Source of the DNA: JBDIBB01 sp039812685
GTDB taxonomy: Bacteria; Acidobacteriota; Vicinamibacteria; Vicinamibacterales; JAFNAJ01
Assembly (NCBI GenBank): GCA_039812685.1
Contig: JBDIBB010000043.1
Location: 1 to 31,066 of the forward strand
Direction: 5' to 3'
DNA: 31,066 nt
A program made the translations under genes and the position numbers. Of the stretch, positions 8,009-16,307 are shown piece by piece (positions within the stretch are counted from its first letter, which is position 1; each line of letters starts with the position of its first letter). The notes under the pieces are model-generated. The model made no database searches and was not told the origin of the DNA. It worked only from the letters and a program-made list of their open reading frames with translations.

Positions 8009-11008
8009 TCACCTGGGACGAGCGGGCTCCTGCAAGGTGTCGAGCGCGGCGAGCGCCTCCTTCACGGCGGTGACGGCCTGCTCGGACGGAGCGACATCGG
8101 CGCCCTCGATGAGACCGAAGAGCTGCACGAGCACACCCATCTGCCGCTGGAGTGGCGGCAGCGCGGCCTGCCCGGCGCCTCCCGGCGCACGCGCGGCGGC
8201 CAGCGCCGTCGACACGCGCCGGATGCCGGCATCGAGCGCGCGCGACAGCTCGTACATCAGCCGGATCCCGGCTTCCGGCGTCCTCACCCGGGGATCCATG
8301 CGGACCTGGAACGTCGCCGTGCGCACCTGTCCGTCGGCCGTCAGCCGGACGGTGTAGCGGCCGGGCATCACCCACGATCCGAGCGGGGTGCGCGGCGTGT
8401 TGCCCCGTACGGCGGCGATGGGATACGAGAACGACGTCACCGCGGGCGGCTCGTGGCGCAGATCCCACACGAAGCGGTGCAGGCCGCGCGTCCTCGCCAG
8501 CGGCTGGTGCGGCCGGATCCAGTAGTCCGGCATGTTCCGGCCCTCCACGAGCGGCTCCGGCGGATCGTCGCTCGAGTACCGACGCACCACGGCGCCAGTG
8601 CCGTCCAACAGTTCGAGCGTCACCGGGCCGGTCGTCTCCGCGGGCAGCCAGTAATGGAGGATGGCGCCGTCCGGCGGGTTCTGCCCCGCCGGCTCTTCGG
8701 GCGGAAGTGGCGTGTCGGTGTTCATGTTCCATCGCACGCGCAGGGCCTCCTGCGGCGCGAACAGGTGCGGTCCGGCCGACAGCGTCACCTCCGGGAGCTG
8801 GCGCAGCGGGGTGATGTCATCGAGAATCCAGAACCCCCGCCCATGCGTGCCCGCTACCAGGTCGTCGCCCTTGATGACGAGGTCGCGGATGGACGTGGCC
8901 GGCATGTTCACGCGCAGCGACTGCCAGCGCGCGCCATCGTCGAACGACACGTAGACGGCCTGCTCCGACCCGGCGAAGAGCAGCCCGCGGCGCTGCGGGT
9001 CCTCGCGCACCACGTTGATGATGCCGCCGTCCGGAATCCCGTGCGTGATGTGCGTCCAGGTCTTGCCGCCATCGCGCGTGCGGTAGATGTGCGGCCGCAG
9101 GTCGTCGAGCCTGAATGTGTTGATGGCGGCGTAGGCCGTATCCACGTCGAAGTGCGACGCGTCCATCAGGGAGACCTTCATCCACGGTTTCAGGTCGGGC
9201 GGCGTCACGTTGCTCCACGTTCGCCCGCCATCCCGGGTCAGATGAACGAGCCCGTCGTCGGTGCCGACCCAGATGACCTGCTCGTCGAGTGGAGAGGGCG
9301 CAATCGTGTAGATGACCCCGCGCTGGGACGGGCGCGCCTCGGGCAGGCCCGCGTACACGCCGACGCTTGCCGGCACCTCCCAGTCCGGGCGCGTCAGGTC
9401 CGGGCTGATCTGCCGCCACGACCGGCCACCCGTCGTCGTCTCCCAGAGCACGTTCGACGCGAAGAACAACTTTCGCGGATTGACCGGTGAGAACAGCACC
9501 GGCATGGTGCGCACCACGCGGTAGTCCGCCCCTCGGACAGGCCTGGGGGCGACGTTCTGCACCTGGCCGGTCCGGCGATCCCACCGCGAGACCTTGCCGC
9601 CGTAGACGATGTCGGGATCGAGCGGATCCGGCGCGACGTACCCATACTCCTCGACGCCGACCGGGGACCATTCCCTGAACGTGATCTGCCCGTGGTCGCC
9701 GCGGCTCGACACGCAGGCCGATCCGCTCTCCTGCTGACCGCCGCACACCCGGTAGGGAAACGCGTTGTCGGTCGTCACGTGGTAGAAGGCCGCCGTGGAC
9801 TGGTTGTACCAGCTGCTCCAGGTTTCGCCGCCGTTCAGCGACACGATGGCGCCCTGGTCGGAGGTAAGCGCGATGATGTCGGGGTTCAACGGGTTGAACC
9901 ACGCACGCTGGTAGTCGTCGCCACCCGGGGCGCCGCGCAGCGCCGTGAACGTGCGACCCCCGTCCGTGGACTTCCACGTCACGATGGTCGGCACGACGAC
10001 CACGTCGGGGTTCGTCGGGTGCACACGGATGTCGGTCGCGTCGTTCGGGCGCGCCACGACCCGCGGGTCGCTGTTGACGCGCGCCCACGTCTCCCCCGCA
10101 TCGTCGGAACGGTAGATGCCGCTCTTCCCGCCCGCCTCGACCACGAGGAACAGGCGCGAGGGCAGACTGGGCGCGATGCCGATGCCGATGCGGCCGAGTC
10201 GATCCTCGGCCCATGTGGGCAGCCCGGTGGTGAGCGGCCGCCAGGTCGTCCCGCCATCGGTGGACTTGAAGAGGCCGCTGCCCGGCCCCCGGAAGTCCGC
10301 GTTCTCCCACGGGCCCTGTCGCGCCTGCCAGAGCGCCGCATAGACGACGGCCGGGGTCTTCGGGTCGATGAGGACATCGGCGCCGCCGGTGTTCTCGTCG
10401 CGATACAGCACACGTTCGAAGGTTCGGCCGCCGTCCAGCGAGCGGAAGATGCCACGCTCCTCGCTGGGACCGTACGGGTGTCCCAGCGCGGCGACGAACA
10501 GGCGGTCCGCGTTGGTCGGATCGACCACGACCTGGGCAATCTGTTGCGAGTCGCGCAGCCCGAGATGCGTCCACGTGCGGCCGGCGTCGGTGGACTTGTA
10601 CATGCCGTCGCCGGTGGCCAGGTCGGGACGCTGCTGCGCTTCGCCGGTCCCGACGTAGATGACGTCCGGGTTCGACGGTGCGACGGCGAGCGCGCCGATC
10701 GATCCGGTCGGCTGGTCGTCGAAGATGGGCACCCACGTGCGCCCGGCGTCGGTGGTCTTCCACACGCCGCCGTTGACCACCCCCATGTAGAAGGTGTGCG
10801 GCTGGCTCGGAACGCCGTCCAGCGCCTTGGTTCGGCTGGCCCGGTGCGGCCCGATGTTCCGCCACCGCAACTCCGCGAGCAGCGCAGAGTCGAAGCCGTC
10901 CGACGGCTGGGCCACGAGCATGCCGCCGAGGCAGGCGCTCACCAGGATCGCAAGTACGGCGAGCCACGGGGGCAGGCCCGGGCGGCGGCAGGTCACCGGA
11001 TTCCACAT
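8009..11008 (-). CDS. Exported Asp-box (VPS10/sortilin-like) beta-propeller protein, possible lipoprotein
   Basis: 999 residues. The N terminus has a hydrophobic export signal (about residues 13-34). A lipobox-like VSAC places Cys at 26, while LVAQ near residue 33 would suit signal peptidase I, so lipoprotein or secreted form is undecided. At least ten Asp-box/BNR repeats of the S/T-x-D-x-G-x-T-W type follow (for example KTTDAGRTW, KSTDAGRTW, KSTDGGTTW, RSDDAGETW, HLTRDGGRTW, RTRDGGKTW), predicting one or two beta-propellers over about residues 60-720. The C-terminal ~250 residues contain an MPGRYTVRLTADG stretch like FlgD/FnIII-type Ig folds. Such proteins are usually labelled glycosyl hydrolase or sortilin-like, but most have no shown enzymatic activity. 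A -10-like TACACT lies six bases before the ATG. Confidence 0.88.
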   Translation of the reverse strand: MWNPVTCRRPGLPPWLAVLAILVSACLGGMLVAQPSDGFDSALLAELRWRNIGPHRASRTKALDGVPSQPHTFYMGVVNGGVWKTTDAGRTWVPIFDDQPTGSIGALAVAPSNPDVIYVGTGEAQQRPDLATGDGMYKSTDAGRTWTHLGLRDSQQIAQVVVDPTNADRLFVAALGHPYGPSEERGIFRSLDGGRTFERVLYRDENTGGADVLIDPKTPAVVYAALWQARQGPWENADFRGPGSGLFKSTDGGTTWRPLTTGLPTWAEDRLGRIGIGIAPSLPSRLFLVVEAGGKSGIYRSDDAGETWARVNSDPRVVARPNDATDIRVHPTNPDVVVVPTIVTWKSTDGGRTFTALRGAPGGDDYQRAWFNPLNPDIIALTSDQGAIVSLNGGETWSSWYNQSTAAFYHVTTDNAFPYRVCGGQQESGSACVSSRGDHGQITFREWSPVGVEEYGYVAPDPLDPDIVYGGKVSRWDRRTGQVQNVAPRPVRGADYRVVRTMPVLFSPVNPRKLFFASNVLWETTTGGRSWRQISPDLTRPDWEVPASVGVYAGLPEARPSQRGVIYTIAPSPLDEQVIWVGTDDGLVHLTRDGGRTWSNVTPPDLKPWMKVSLMDASHFDVDTAYAAINTFRLDDLRPHIYRTRDGGKTWTHITHGIPDGGIINVVREDPQRRGLLFAGSEQAVYVSFDDGARWQSLRVNMPATSIRDLVIKGDDLVAGTHGRGFWILDDITPLRQLPEVTLSAGPHLFAPQEALRVRWNMNTDTPLPPEEPAGQNPPDGAILHYWLPAETTGPVTLELLDGTGAVVRRYSSDDPPEPLVEGRNMPDYWIRPHQPLARTRGLHRFVWDLRHEPPAVTSFSYPIAAVRGNTPRTPLGSWVMPGRYTVRLTADGQVRTATFQVRMDPRVRTPEAGIRLMYELSRALDAGIRRVSTALAAARAPGGAGQAALPPLQRQMGVLVQLFGLIEGADVAPSEQAVTAVKEALAALDTLQEPARPR

Positions 11009-11014
11009 GGCGGG

Positions 11015-11020
11015 AGTGTA
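11015..11020 (-). promoter_or_regulatory. -10-like hexamer (TACACT) directly before the Asp-box gene
   Basis: On the minus strand TACACT ends six bases before the ATG at 11008, so transcription would begin at or very near the start codon. No Shine-Dalgarno is visible. No -35 at normal spacing is recognised. Confidence 0.3.
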
Positions 11021-11104
11021 GCTGAACTCCGCGGGCAGTCATCGGCATCGGTCAAGACACTCCGGCCGAGGCCGGATCCCCACGGCGGGGCGAAGGCACT
11101 GACG

Positions 11105-11133
11105 TTGTCGCGCCCCGCGGCGAACGATAGACT
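11105..11133 (+). promoter_or_regulatory. Candidate sigma-70 promoter of the GNAT-deacetylase-GT4 operon
   Basis: TTGTCG (11105-11110) and TAGACT (11128-11133) are separated by exactly 17 bases, each matching four of six consensus positions. The predicted transcription start would be about 45 bases before the ATG at 11184. This is the best two-box match found at an operon start in the window apart from the one at 30884. Confidence 0.45.
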
Positions 11134-11183
11134 GTGGAGCCGCGCAGGACGCGCACCCGCTCCCGGAGCCATCGCACGTTCCC

Positions 11184-12227
11184 ATGTCCGTCATCGACAC
11201 CTATCGTCCAGAGGACCGCGAGGCGGTCAACGCGCTCTACCGTCGCGTGTTCGGCAACGACATGGCCGAGGCGAGCCGCCTGCGGTGGGAGTGGCAGTAC
11301 GCGCGCAACCCGAACAACCCGCCGGAAGGGCCGCAGATCTGGCTGGCCCGTGAGGGTCCGGCCATCATCGGGCAGTACGCGACGATGCCGGTGCGGCTGT
11401 GGGTGGCGGGACAGGAGGTGCGCGGGTCGTGGGGCATGGACGTCATGGTCGCCCCCGAGCGCCAGCGCCGGGGCCTCGGCGAGGTGCTCTTTGGCACCTG
11501 GGACGCGCACGTCGGCGCATCGCTCGGTCTCGGCCTGTCGGAAGCGTCCTCGCGGCTCTTCAAGAAGCTGCGGTGGCCGGAGGTGGGGCCGGTGCCGTGC
11601 CTCGTGAAGCCGCTGACGCGGCGGGCGCTGCGCCAGTCGGCCTGGCCAGAGCCGGTGAACCGCCTGGTGTCGGCCGTCACCTTCCCGTTCGTGAAGGTGG
11701 TGGCGCGCGCGCGGCCGCTGCGCGGCGAGACGGTGCTCACGCGGCGCTTCGACGAGGGCTTCACGCGGCTCTGGGATCGCCTGGCGGGGCGCTTCGACCT
11801 GGCCGTACGCCGCGACGCCGCGTACCTGCAATGGAAGTTCGTGATGCCGCCGCACGTCCGCTACTTCATCGTCGTGCTCGTGCGCGAGGGAGAGCCGGCG
11901 GGCTACGCCGTCTACCGCCACGTGCACGAGACGCGCGGCCGGGCCACCCTGCTCGTCGACTTCCTCACGGATCCCGACGATGGCGTCGGCCTCGACACGC
12001 TGCTCCGCTGGGTCGATCGCGAGGCGCGCGCGAACGATTCCGACAAGATCCGCACCTTCTGCATGCACGAGGGCTACCGGCGGCAACTGCGCCGCAACGG
12101 CTACTTCCCGGTGGCCTCCACCATGGAGTTCGTCGCGCGGATCAACGCCGCGCCGGTATCCGACGAGTTCTATCGCGACACGAAGCGCTGGCACGTCACC
12201 CTGGGCGATTCGGATCAGGACCGATGA
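11184..12227 (+). CDS. GNAT-family N-acyltransferase
   Basis: 347 residues. The N-terminal half has the GNAT fold, with motif A in DVMVAPERQRRGLGEVLF (about residues 86-103) supplying the Q/RxxGxG/A acyl-CoA pyrophosphate loop (Q94, G97, G99). The C-terminal half (from about 180) looks like a second, diverged GNAT-like part, so the protein is longer than a simple acetyltransferase. The end overlaps the deacetylase start as ATGA. It heads a four-gene operon with a polysaccharide deacetylase and a GT4 enzyme. N-acylation of an amino sugar, possibly one freed by the deacetylase, is a plausible but unproven role. Confidence 0.82.
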   Translation: MSVIDTYRPEDREAVNALYRRVFGNDMAEASRLRWEWQYARNPNNPPEGPQIWLAREGPAIIGQYATMPVRLWVAGQEVRGSWGMDVMVAPERQRRGLGEVLFGTWDAHVGASLGLGLSEASSRLFKKLRWPEVGPVPCLVKPLTRRALRQSAWPEPVNRLVSAVTFPFVKVVARARPLRGETVLTRRFDEGFTRLWDRLAGRFDLAVRRDAAYLQWKFVMPPHVRYFIVVLVREGEPAGYAVYRHVHETRGRATLLVDFLTDPDDGVGLDTLLRWVDREARANDSDKIRTFCMHEGYRRQLRRNGYFPVASTMEFVARINAAPVSDEFYRDTKRWHVTLGDSDQDR

Positions 12228-13198
12228 CCGGGCCCGCGCTGCTGGTCGGCATCGACACCGAGAGCGACAACCAGTGGGAGGCGGCCGCCCGCGCGCGGCC
12301 CACGTTCGAGAACCTGTACGCGCTGCCGGGGCTGCACGATCTCTTCCGCCGGCACGGCGTGCGGCCCACCTACCTGATCACGTATCCCGTCGCCCGCGAC
12401 CCCCGGTCGGCCGACGTGCTGCGGTCGCTGCGCGAAACGGGAACGTGCGAGGTGGGCGCGCACCACCACGCGTGGGAAACGCCGCCGTGCGAGCCCGAGG
12501 ACATCGCGCGGCACGCCTACGCCTCCACGCTGCCCCCGCCGCAGTTCGCCCGGCAGGTGGTCTCGCTCACCGACGCCATCGAGACCGCGGTGGGCGAACG
12601 TCCCGTCTCCTACCGTTCGGGACGCTTCGGCTTCTCGGCCGATCACGTGGCGACGCTCGAGCGGGCGGGCTACCTCGTGGAATCGAGCGTGGCGCCGCTG
12701 TTCTGCGAGTCGCACAAGGGCGGGCCCGACTTCGCCGACGCCCCGCTGCGCCCGTACTTCCTGTCGTGCGACTCGGCCACGCGCCCGGGCACGAGCCAGG
12801 TGCTCGAGGTGCCGGTGTCCTGCGCGCTGAATCGTCGCGTGCCCGCCGTCGTGCGGCGCGCCTGGACGCGGGCGCCGTGGCCCTACACGACCAAGCGCTA
12901 CCTGCGAAAGCTGGGTGTGGTGCGGCCGATGTGGCTGCGCCCGTCCTATTCGTCGCTCGACGACATGCTGGCGCTGGCACGGCGCCTCACGGAGTCGGCC
13001 GAGCCCGCGCTGAACGTCATCTTCCACTCCAGCGAGATTCTCGTCGGCGGAAGCCCCTACAATCGGACACAGGCCGAACTCGACGCGTTCCTGGATCGCC
13101 TCGACCGTTTCCTGGCGGCGGCCACACGCGAGTTGCGCGCCGTGCCGCTCACGTTTCACGAGTTCCGCGATCGGTATTGCGCGCCGCGCGCGGCCTGA
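12224..13198 (+). CDS. Polysaccharide deacetylase-family protein (WalW-like)
   Basis: 324 residues. The start is the ATG at 12224, overlapping the previous stop (ATGA); the frame upstream is a shadow. Seen: LLVGIDTESDN with the metal/catalytic Asp (D11), EVGAHHHAW (76-84) with the metal-binding histidines, and YRSGRFGF (about 128-135), the counterpart of the NodB motif 3 arginine region. This pattern belongs to the WalW-type branch of carbohydrate esterase 4-like proteins that accompany exopolysaccharide clusters. No signal peptide is apparent, so it probably acts on a cytoplasmic or lipid-linked intermediate. It is followed 12 bases later by the GT4 gene. Confidence 0.82.
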   Translation: MTGPALLVGIDTESDNQWEAAARARPTFENLYALPGLHDLFRRHGVRPTYLITYPVARDPRSADVLRSLRETGTCEVGAHHHAWETPPCEPEDIARHAYASTLPPPQFARQVVSLTDAIETAVGERPVSYRSGRFGFSADHVATLERAGYLVESSVAPLFCESHKGGPDFADAPLRPYFLSCDSATRPGTSQVLEVPVSCALNRRVPAVVRRAWTRAPWPYTTKRYLRKLGVVRPMWLRPSYSSLDDMLALARRLTESAEPALNVIFHSSEILVGGSPYNRTQAELDAFLDRLDRFLAAATRELRAVPLTFHEFRDRYCAPRAA

Positions 13199-13210
13199 CG
13201 GGCCTTCGCG

Positions 13211-14365
13211 ATGCGGATCTGTCACGTCACGCCCCACCTGCCGCCCGACCAGGCCGCCAACGCGCTGCTGCCCTATCACCTCGGGCAGTGGTGGGCGCGC
13301 GAGGGGCACGAGGTGAGCTACGTGGCGCACCCGCCGCGCGCGCGCCACGGCGCGCGGCTGCCGGCCACCTACATCCGCCCGCGGAGTGCGCGGCCTGGCT
13401 GGATGCGGCGGACGCGGGTCGCCTCGCTCGCCGCCGCCTGGTCCATCCTGCGGGATGCCGGCCCGGTGCTCGACCGCGCCGACCTGGTGCACGTGCACGG
13501 CAACGGCCTGCTGGCCGAGGTGGCCGGGCTGCTGGCCGTGCGCCGCGGCAAGCCCGTCGTGCTCACGCTCTACGGCACCGAGATCTGGCATTACCAGCGC
13601 CGCGCGGGCGCCATCGACCTGTTCACGCGGCTCTACCGTGCCGCCGGCCGCGTCACCTTCTACAGCCAGGGCCTGCTCGACCGCGCGCGCGAGCTGGGGC
13701 TCGATCGCGACGGCCTCTCGGTGGTCTACCCGCCGGTGAGCGACGACTTCCGCTTCCGCGACGCCGCGGCCCAGGCCGGGCTGCGCGAGAGCCTGCAGGT
13801 GCGTGGTGAACACCTGCTCGTGAACGTCAAACGCGTCCACCCGCTCGCGGGCCAGCGCTACCTCGTCGAGGCGATGCCGGCCATCGTCGCCGCCCACCCC
13901 GGCACGCAGCTCGTCGTGTGCGGAACAGGGCCGCTGCTCGACGAGCTGCGCGCCCTGGCCCACGCGCTCGGCGTCGATCGGCACGTGAGGTTCGCCGGCC
14001 TGGTGGACAACGCCGTGGTGGCCAGCTACTGCGCCGCCGCCGACGTGTTCGTGCTGCCCTCGCTGCTCGAGGCCTGCCCCACCGTGGCGGTCGAAGCCCT
14101 GGCGGCCGGCACGCCGGTGGTGAGCGCCGACCATCCCGGCGGCGTGGAGCTGCACGCGCTGTTCGGCGACGACGTGGAGGTGGTGCCGCGGGAGCAGCCG
14201 ACGCCGCTTGCGGCGGCGATCGTCGAGCGGCTGGCGCGCAAGCGCCGCACCCGCCCGGCCACGGCCGACGTGATCGCGCGCGAGTTCAGGCCACCGGTCG
14301 TCGCCGGGCGCTTCCATCGGGTGTACGAGCGCGCCATCGAGGCACGCCGGGGGACGGCGGCGTGA
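13211..14365 (+). CDS. Glycosyltransferase family 4 (GT-B fold)
   Basis: 384 residues. The N-terminal acceptor domain opens with MRICHVTPHLPPD and contains LTLYGTEIWHY (about 118-128). The C-terminal nucleotide-sugar domain includes VNVKRVHPLAGQRYLVEA, LVVCGTGPLLDEL and LPSLLEACPTVAVEAL, whose two glutamates form the EX7E motif of GT4 retaining enzymes, followed by GTPVVS. It would add a sugar from a nucleotide donor to a growing glycan in the cytoplasm. The last codon overlaps the GTG start of the membrane protein gene, again by four bases (GTGA), which supports one coupled transcript. Confidence 0.9.
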   Translation: MRICHVTPHLPPDQAANALLPYHLGQWWAREGHEVSYVAHPPRARHGARLPATYIRPRSARPGWMRRTRVASLAAAWSILRDAGPVLDRADLVHVHGNGLLAEVAGLLAVRRGKPVVLTLYGTEIWHYQRRAGAIDLFTRLYRAAGRVTFYSQGLLDRARELGLDRDGLSVVYPPVSDDFRFRDAAAQAGLRESLQVRGEHLLVNVKRVHPLAGQRYLVEAMPAIVAAHPGTQLVVCGTGPLLDELRALAHALGVDRHVRFAGLVDNAVVASYCAAADVFVLPSLLEACPTVAVEALAAGTPVVSADHPGGVELHALFGDDVEVVPREQPTPLAAAIVERLARKRRTRPATADVIAREFRPPVVAGRFHRVYERAIEARRGTAA

Positions 14366-16233
14366 CCCGCGCGCACACCATCGCCGTGTCGACCGTGCTG
14401 GGCGCGCTGGCCGGCGCCGCGGCGCTGGTCCTCGCGTGTGCCGCCCATCCCGTCATCGTGCTCGACATGGACGGTGAGCTGTCGACGCTCGCGCGCGGCT
14501 TCTACCCGGTGGAGCGCGCGCCCGGCGGCCTCACGTTCGCCTGGACCACCGCGCGCGCCGAACTGCGCCTGCCCGGCCTCGATCGCCGGGCGCCGTGGGT
14601 CGCGGTGGTGCGCCTGCGCGGCGCTCGACCCGATCCGGCCCAGTTGCCCGACGTGCAACTGGCCGCCGATGGCGTCGTCCTTCGCACGGTGCGCACGACG
14701 AACGACTTCCAGGACGTCACCATCGAGATCCCCGCCAGGCTCGGCGATCGCGGGCTGGTGCTTGGCGTGATCCCCTCGTCGACGTTCGTTCCCGGACCCG
14801 GCGACGCACGGGCGCTCGGGGTGATGGTCGACGAGATGCGCGTGTCGCCCGCCGCCGGGACCGTGGCGCTGCCTCCGCGCAGGGCCCTGGGCAGCGCCAC
14901 GATCGCCGCCGGGACGTTCGGCGCGGCGCTGGCGGCCATCGGGGTGACGGCGGCCGCCGCCGTCAGTGCATCGGTGGTGATCGCCCTGGCCCAGGCCGCG
15001 GCGATCTCGCGCGGGCTCGGGCCCTACGAGGCCTACGGGGGCGACCTCGCCTACTTCGCGCTCGTCGTCGCCCTGCTGCTGGCGGGCGGCGTGTGGATCG
15101 CCGAGCGGGCCACCGGACGCACCTTCCGCAACACGGCCCGGTTCGCCACGGCCTTCTCGGCAGCGGTCCTCTACCTGAGGCTCGCGGCGCTGCTGCACCC
15201 GGCGATGCCGGTCGGCGACGCGCTGTCCCACGCGCACCACCTCGAGTGGGTGCTGTCGGGACAATGGCTCTTCACCACGGCGACGGCCCTCGGCATCCAG
15301 GTGCCGCAGCCCATCGCCCTCTACGTGCTGGCAGCGCCGTTCACCCTCGTCGTCCATGGCCTGCCCGCCTACGTGGACCTGCTGCGAACGATCGCGGCCG
15401 TGGCCGACGCGCTGGCCGGGCTGCTGGCCTACCTCGTCATCGTGCGCGCCACGGGCGATCGCCTCGCGGGCGCCGTCGCCTGCGGGCTCTACCACCTGGT
15501 GCCGGTGAACTACGCCGTCCAGGCCGCCGGGCAGCTCACGGGCGCGTTCGCGCAGGCGGCGGGCTTCGCGGCGATCGCGCTCGTCGCGCTCGGGACGGCG
15601 CGCGCCGGCGCGCGGCGCGGACTGGCCGCCGGCGTGGCCGCCGCGACGGTGGCCGTGCTGAGCGATGCCGGCAGCGCCGCGCTCATGCCGGCCGTGCTCG
15701 CGATCCTCGCGCTGCTGCTGGCGAGGATGGGCGGGCCCGTGCTGCGCGGCTCGGCGCGCGCCGCGGCGTGGATGGCGGCGCTCGCGCTGATGGCGGCCGT
15801 CGCCTTCTATCAGGGATCGATCGTTGCGGCCTGTCGCGAGGCCGCGGCGCAGGTCGACGCCTGGGCGTTCGGAACGCGCCTGCTGCACGCGTGCGGCGGG
15901 CTGCTGGCGTCCTGCGGCACGCCCGCACTGGTGCTGGCCGGCGCGGGCACGGCGTGGCTCGTCCGGAGGCGCCAGCGCGATCGGCTCGGGCTGGTCCTGC
16001 TGGGATGGACGTCGGCGATCGCGGCCGCGGTGGGAATGCTGGTCCTCACTTCCGTCGATCCGGGCCCGTATCTCGCCTTCTTCCCGGCCCTTGCGATGAC
16101 GGGCGGCCTCGGCGCGGCGTGGATGTGGCGCCGCGGCGGATGGTGGCAGGCGCTGGCGGCCACGCTGCTCGCCTGGGTGGCCGCACGCGGCGCGTGGGAC
16201 TGGTGGCGGCCGCTGCTGAGTCCGGGGCCATAG
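14362..16233 (+). CDS. Uncharacterised membrane protein: periplasmic N-terminal domain plus GT-C-like polytopic part
   Basis: 623 residues from a GTG overlapping the GT4 stop. I do not recognise a named family. An N-terminal membrane segment (about 7-35) precedes a soluble, presumably periplasmic domain (about 36-175) rich in beta-type patterns: GFYPVE (47-52), TFAWT (58-62), ELRLPG, and DARALGVMVDEMRV (148-161). From about 176 on it is multi-spanning. The loop HPAMPVGDALSHAHHLEW (about 279-296, Asp 286) resembles the acidic first-loop motif of GT-C glycosyltransferases, and the segments after it look like PMT/GT39 enzymes. Being last in an operon with GNAT, deacetylase and GT4 genes, a glycan-transfer role is likely. 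The GT-C assignment is inference. Confidence 0.7.
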   Translation: MTRAHTIAVSTVLGALAGAAALVLACAAHPVIVLDMDGELSTLARGFYPVERAPGGLTFAWTTARAELRLPGLDRRAPWVAVVRLRGARPDPAQLPDVQLAADGVVLRTVRTTNDFQDVTIEIPARLGDRGLVLGVIPSSTFVPGPGDARALGVMVDEMRVSPAAGTVALPPRRALGSATIAAGTFGAALAAIGVTAAAAVSASVVIALAQAAAISRGLGPYEAYGGDLAYFALVVALLLAGGVWIAERATGRTFRNTARFATAFSAAVLYLRLAALLHPAMPVGDALSHAHHLEWVLSGQWLFTTATALGIQVPQPIALYVLAAPFTLVVHGLPAYVDLLRTIAAVADALAGLLAYLVIVRATGDRLAGAVACGLYHLVPVNYAVQAAGQLTGAFAQAAGFAAIALVALGTARAGARRGLAAGVAAATVAVLSDAGSAALMPAVLAILALLLARMGGPVLRGSARAAAWMAALALMAAVAFYQGSIVAACREAAAQVDAWAFGTRLLHACGGLLASCGTPALVLAGAGTAWLVRRRQRDRLGLVLLGWTSAIAAAVGMLVLTSVDPGPYLAFFPALAMTGGLGAAWMWRRGGWWQALAATLLAWVAARGAWDWWRPLLSPGP

Positions 16234-16240
16234 CGCCCGA

Positions 16241-16254
16241 GGCCGCCAGCGGCC
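16241..16254 (+). terminator. Hairpin after the GNAT-GT4 operon
   Basis: GGCCGC-CA-GCGGCC, a perfect inverted repeat beginning eight bases after the membrane-protein stop. It would fold with a five-pair stem and four-base loop. A C-rich rather than U-rich tail follows. Confidence 0.35.
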
Positions 16255-16295
16255 CCCTCACCGTCCTCCCGGACGCAGGCCCGCGCCGCCGCTCG

Positions 16296-16301
16296 TAGAA
16301 T
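16296..16301 (+). promoter_or_regulatory. -10-like TAGAAT directly before yqeY
   Basis: TAGAAT matches the -10 consensus at five of six positions and ends six bases before the ATG at 16308. If used, the transcript would start at or next to the start codon. No Shine-Dalgarno or clear -35 is visible. Confidence 0.4.
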
Positions 16302-16307
16302 GTCTCC

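Noticed and set aside
9692..11353. Long plus-strand open frame opposite the Asp-box gene
   Set aside because: Arg/Ala/Gly-rich without domain motifs, opposite a protein with at least ten Asp-box repeats.
12215..14317. 700-residue minus-strand open frame
   Set aside because: Antisense to the deacetylase and GT4 genes, composition-biased, no recognisable motif.
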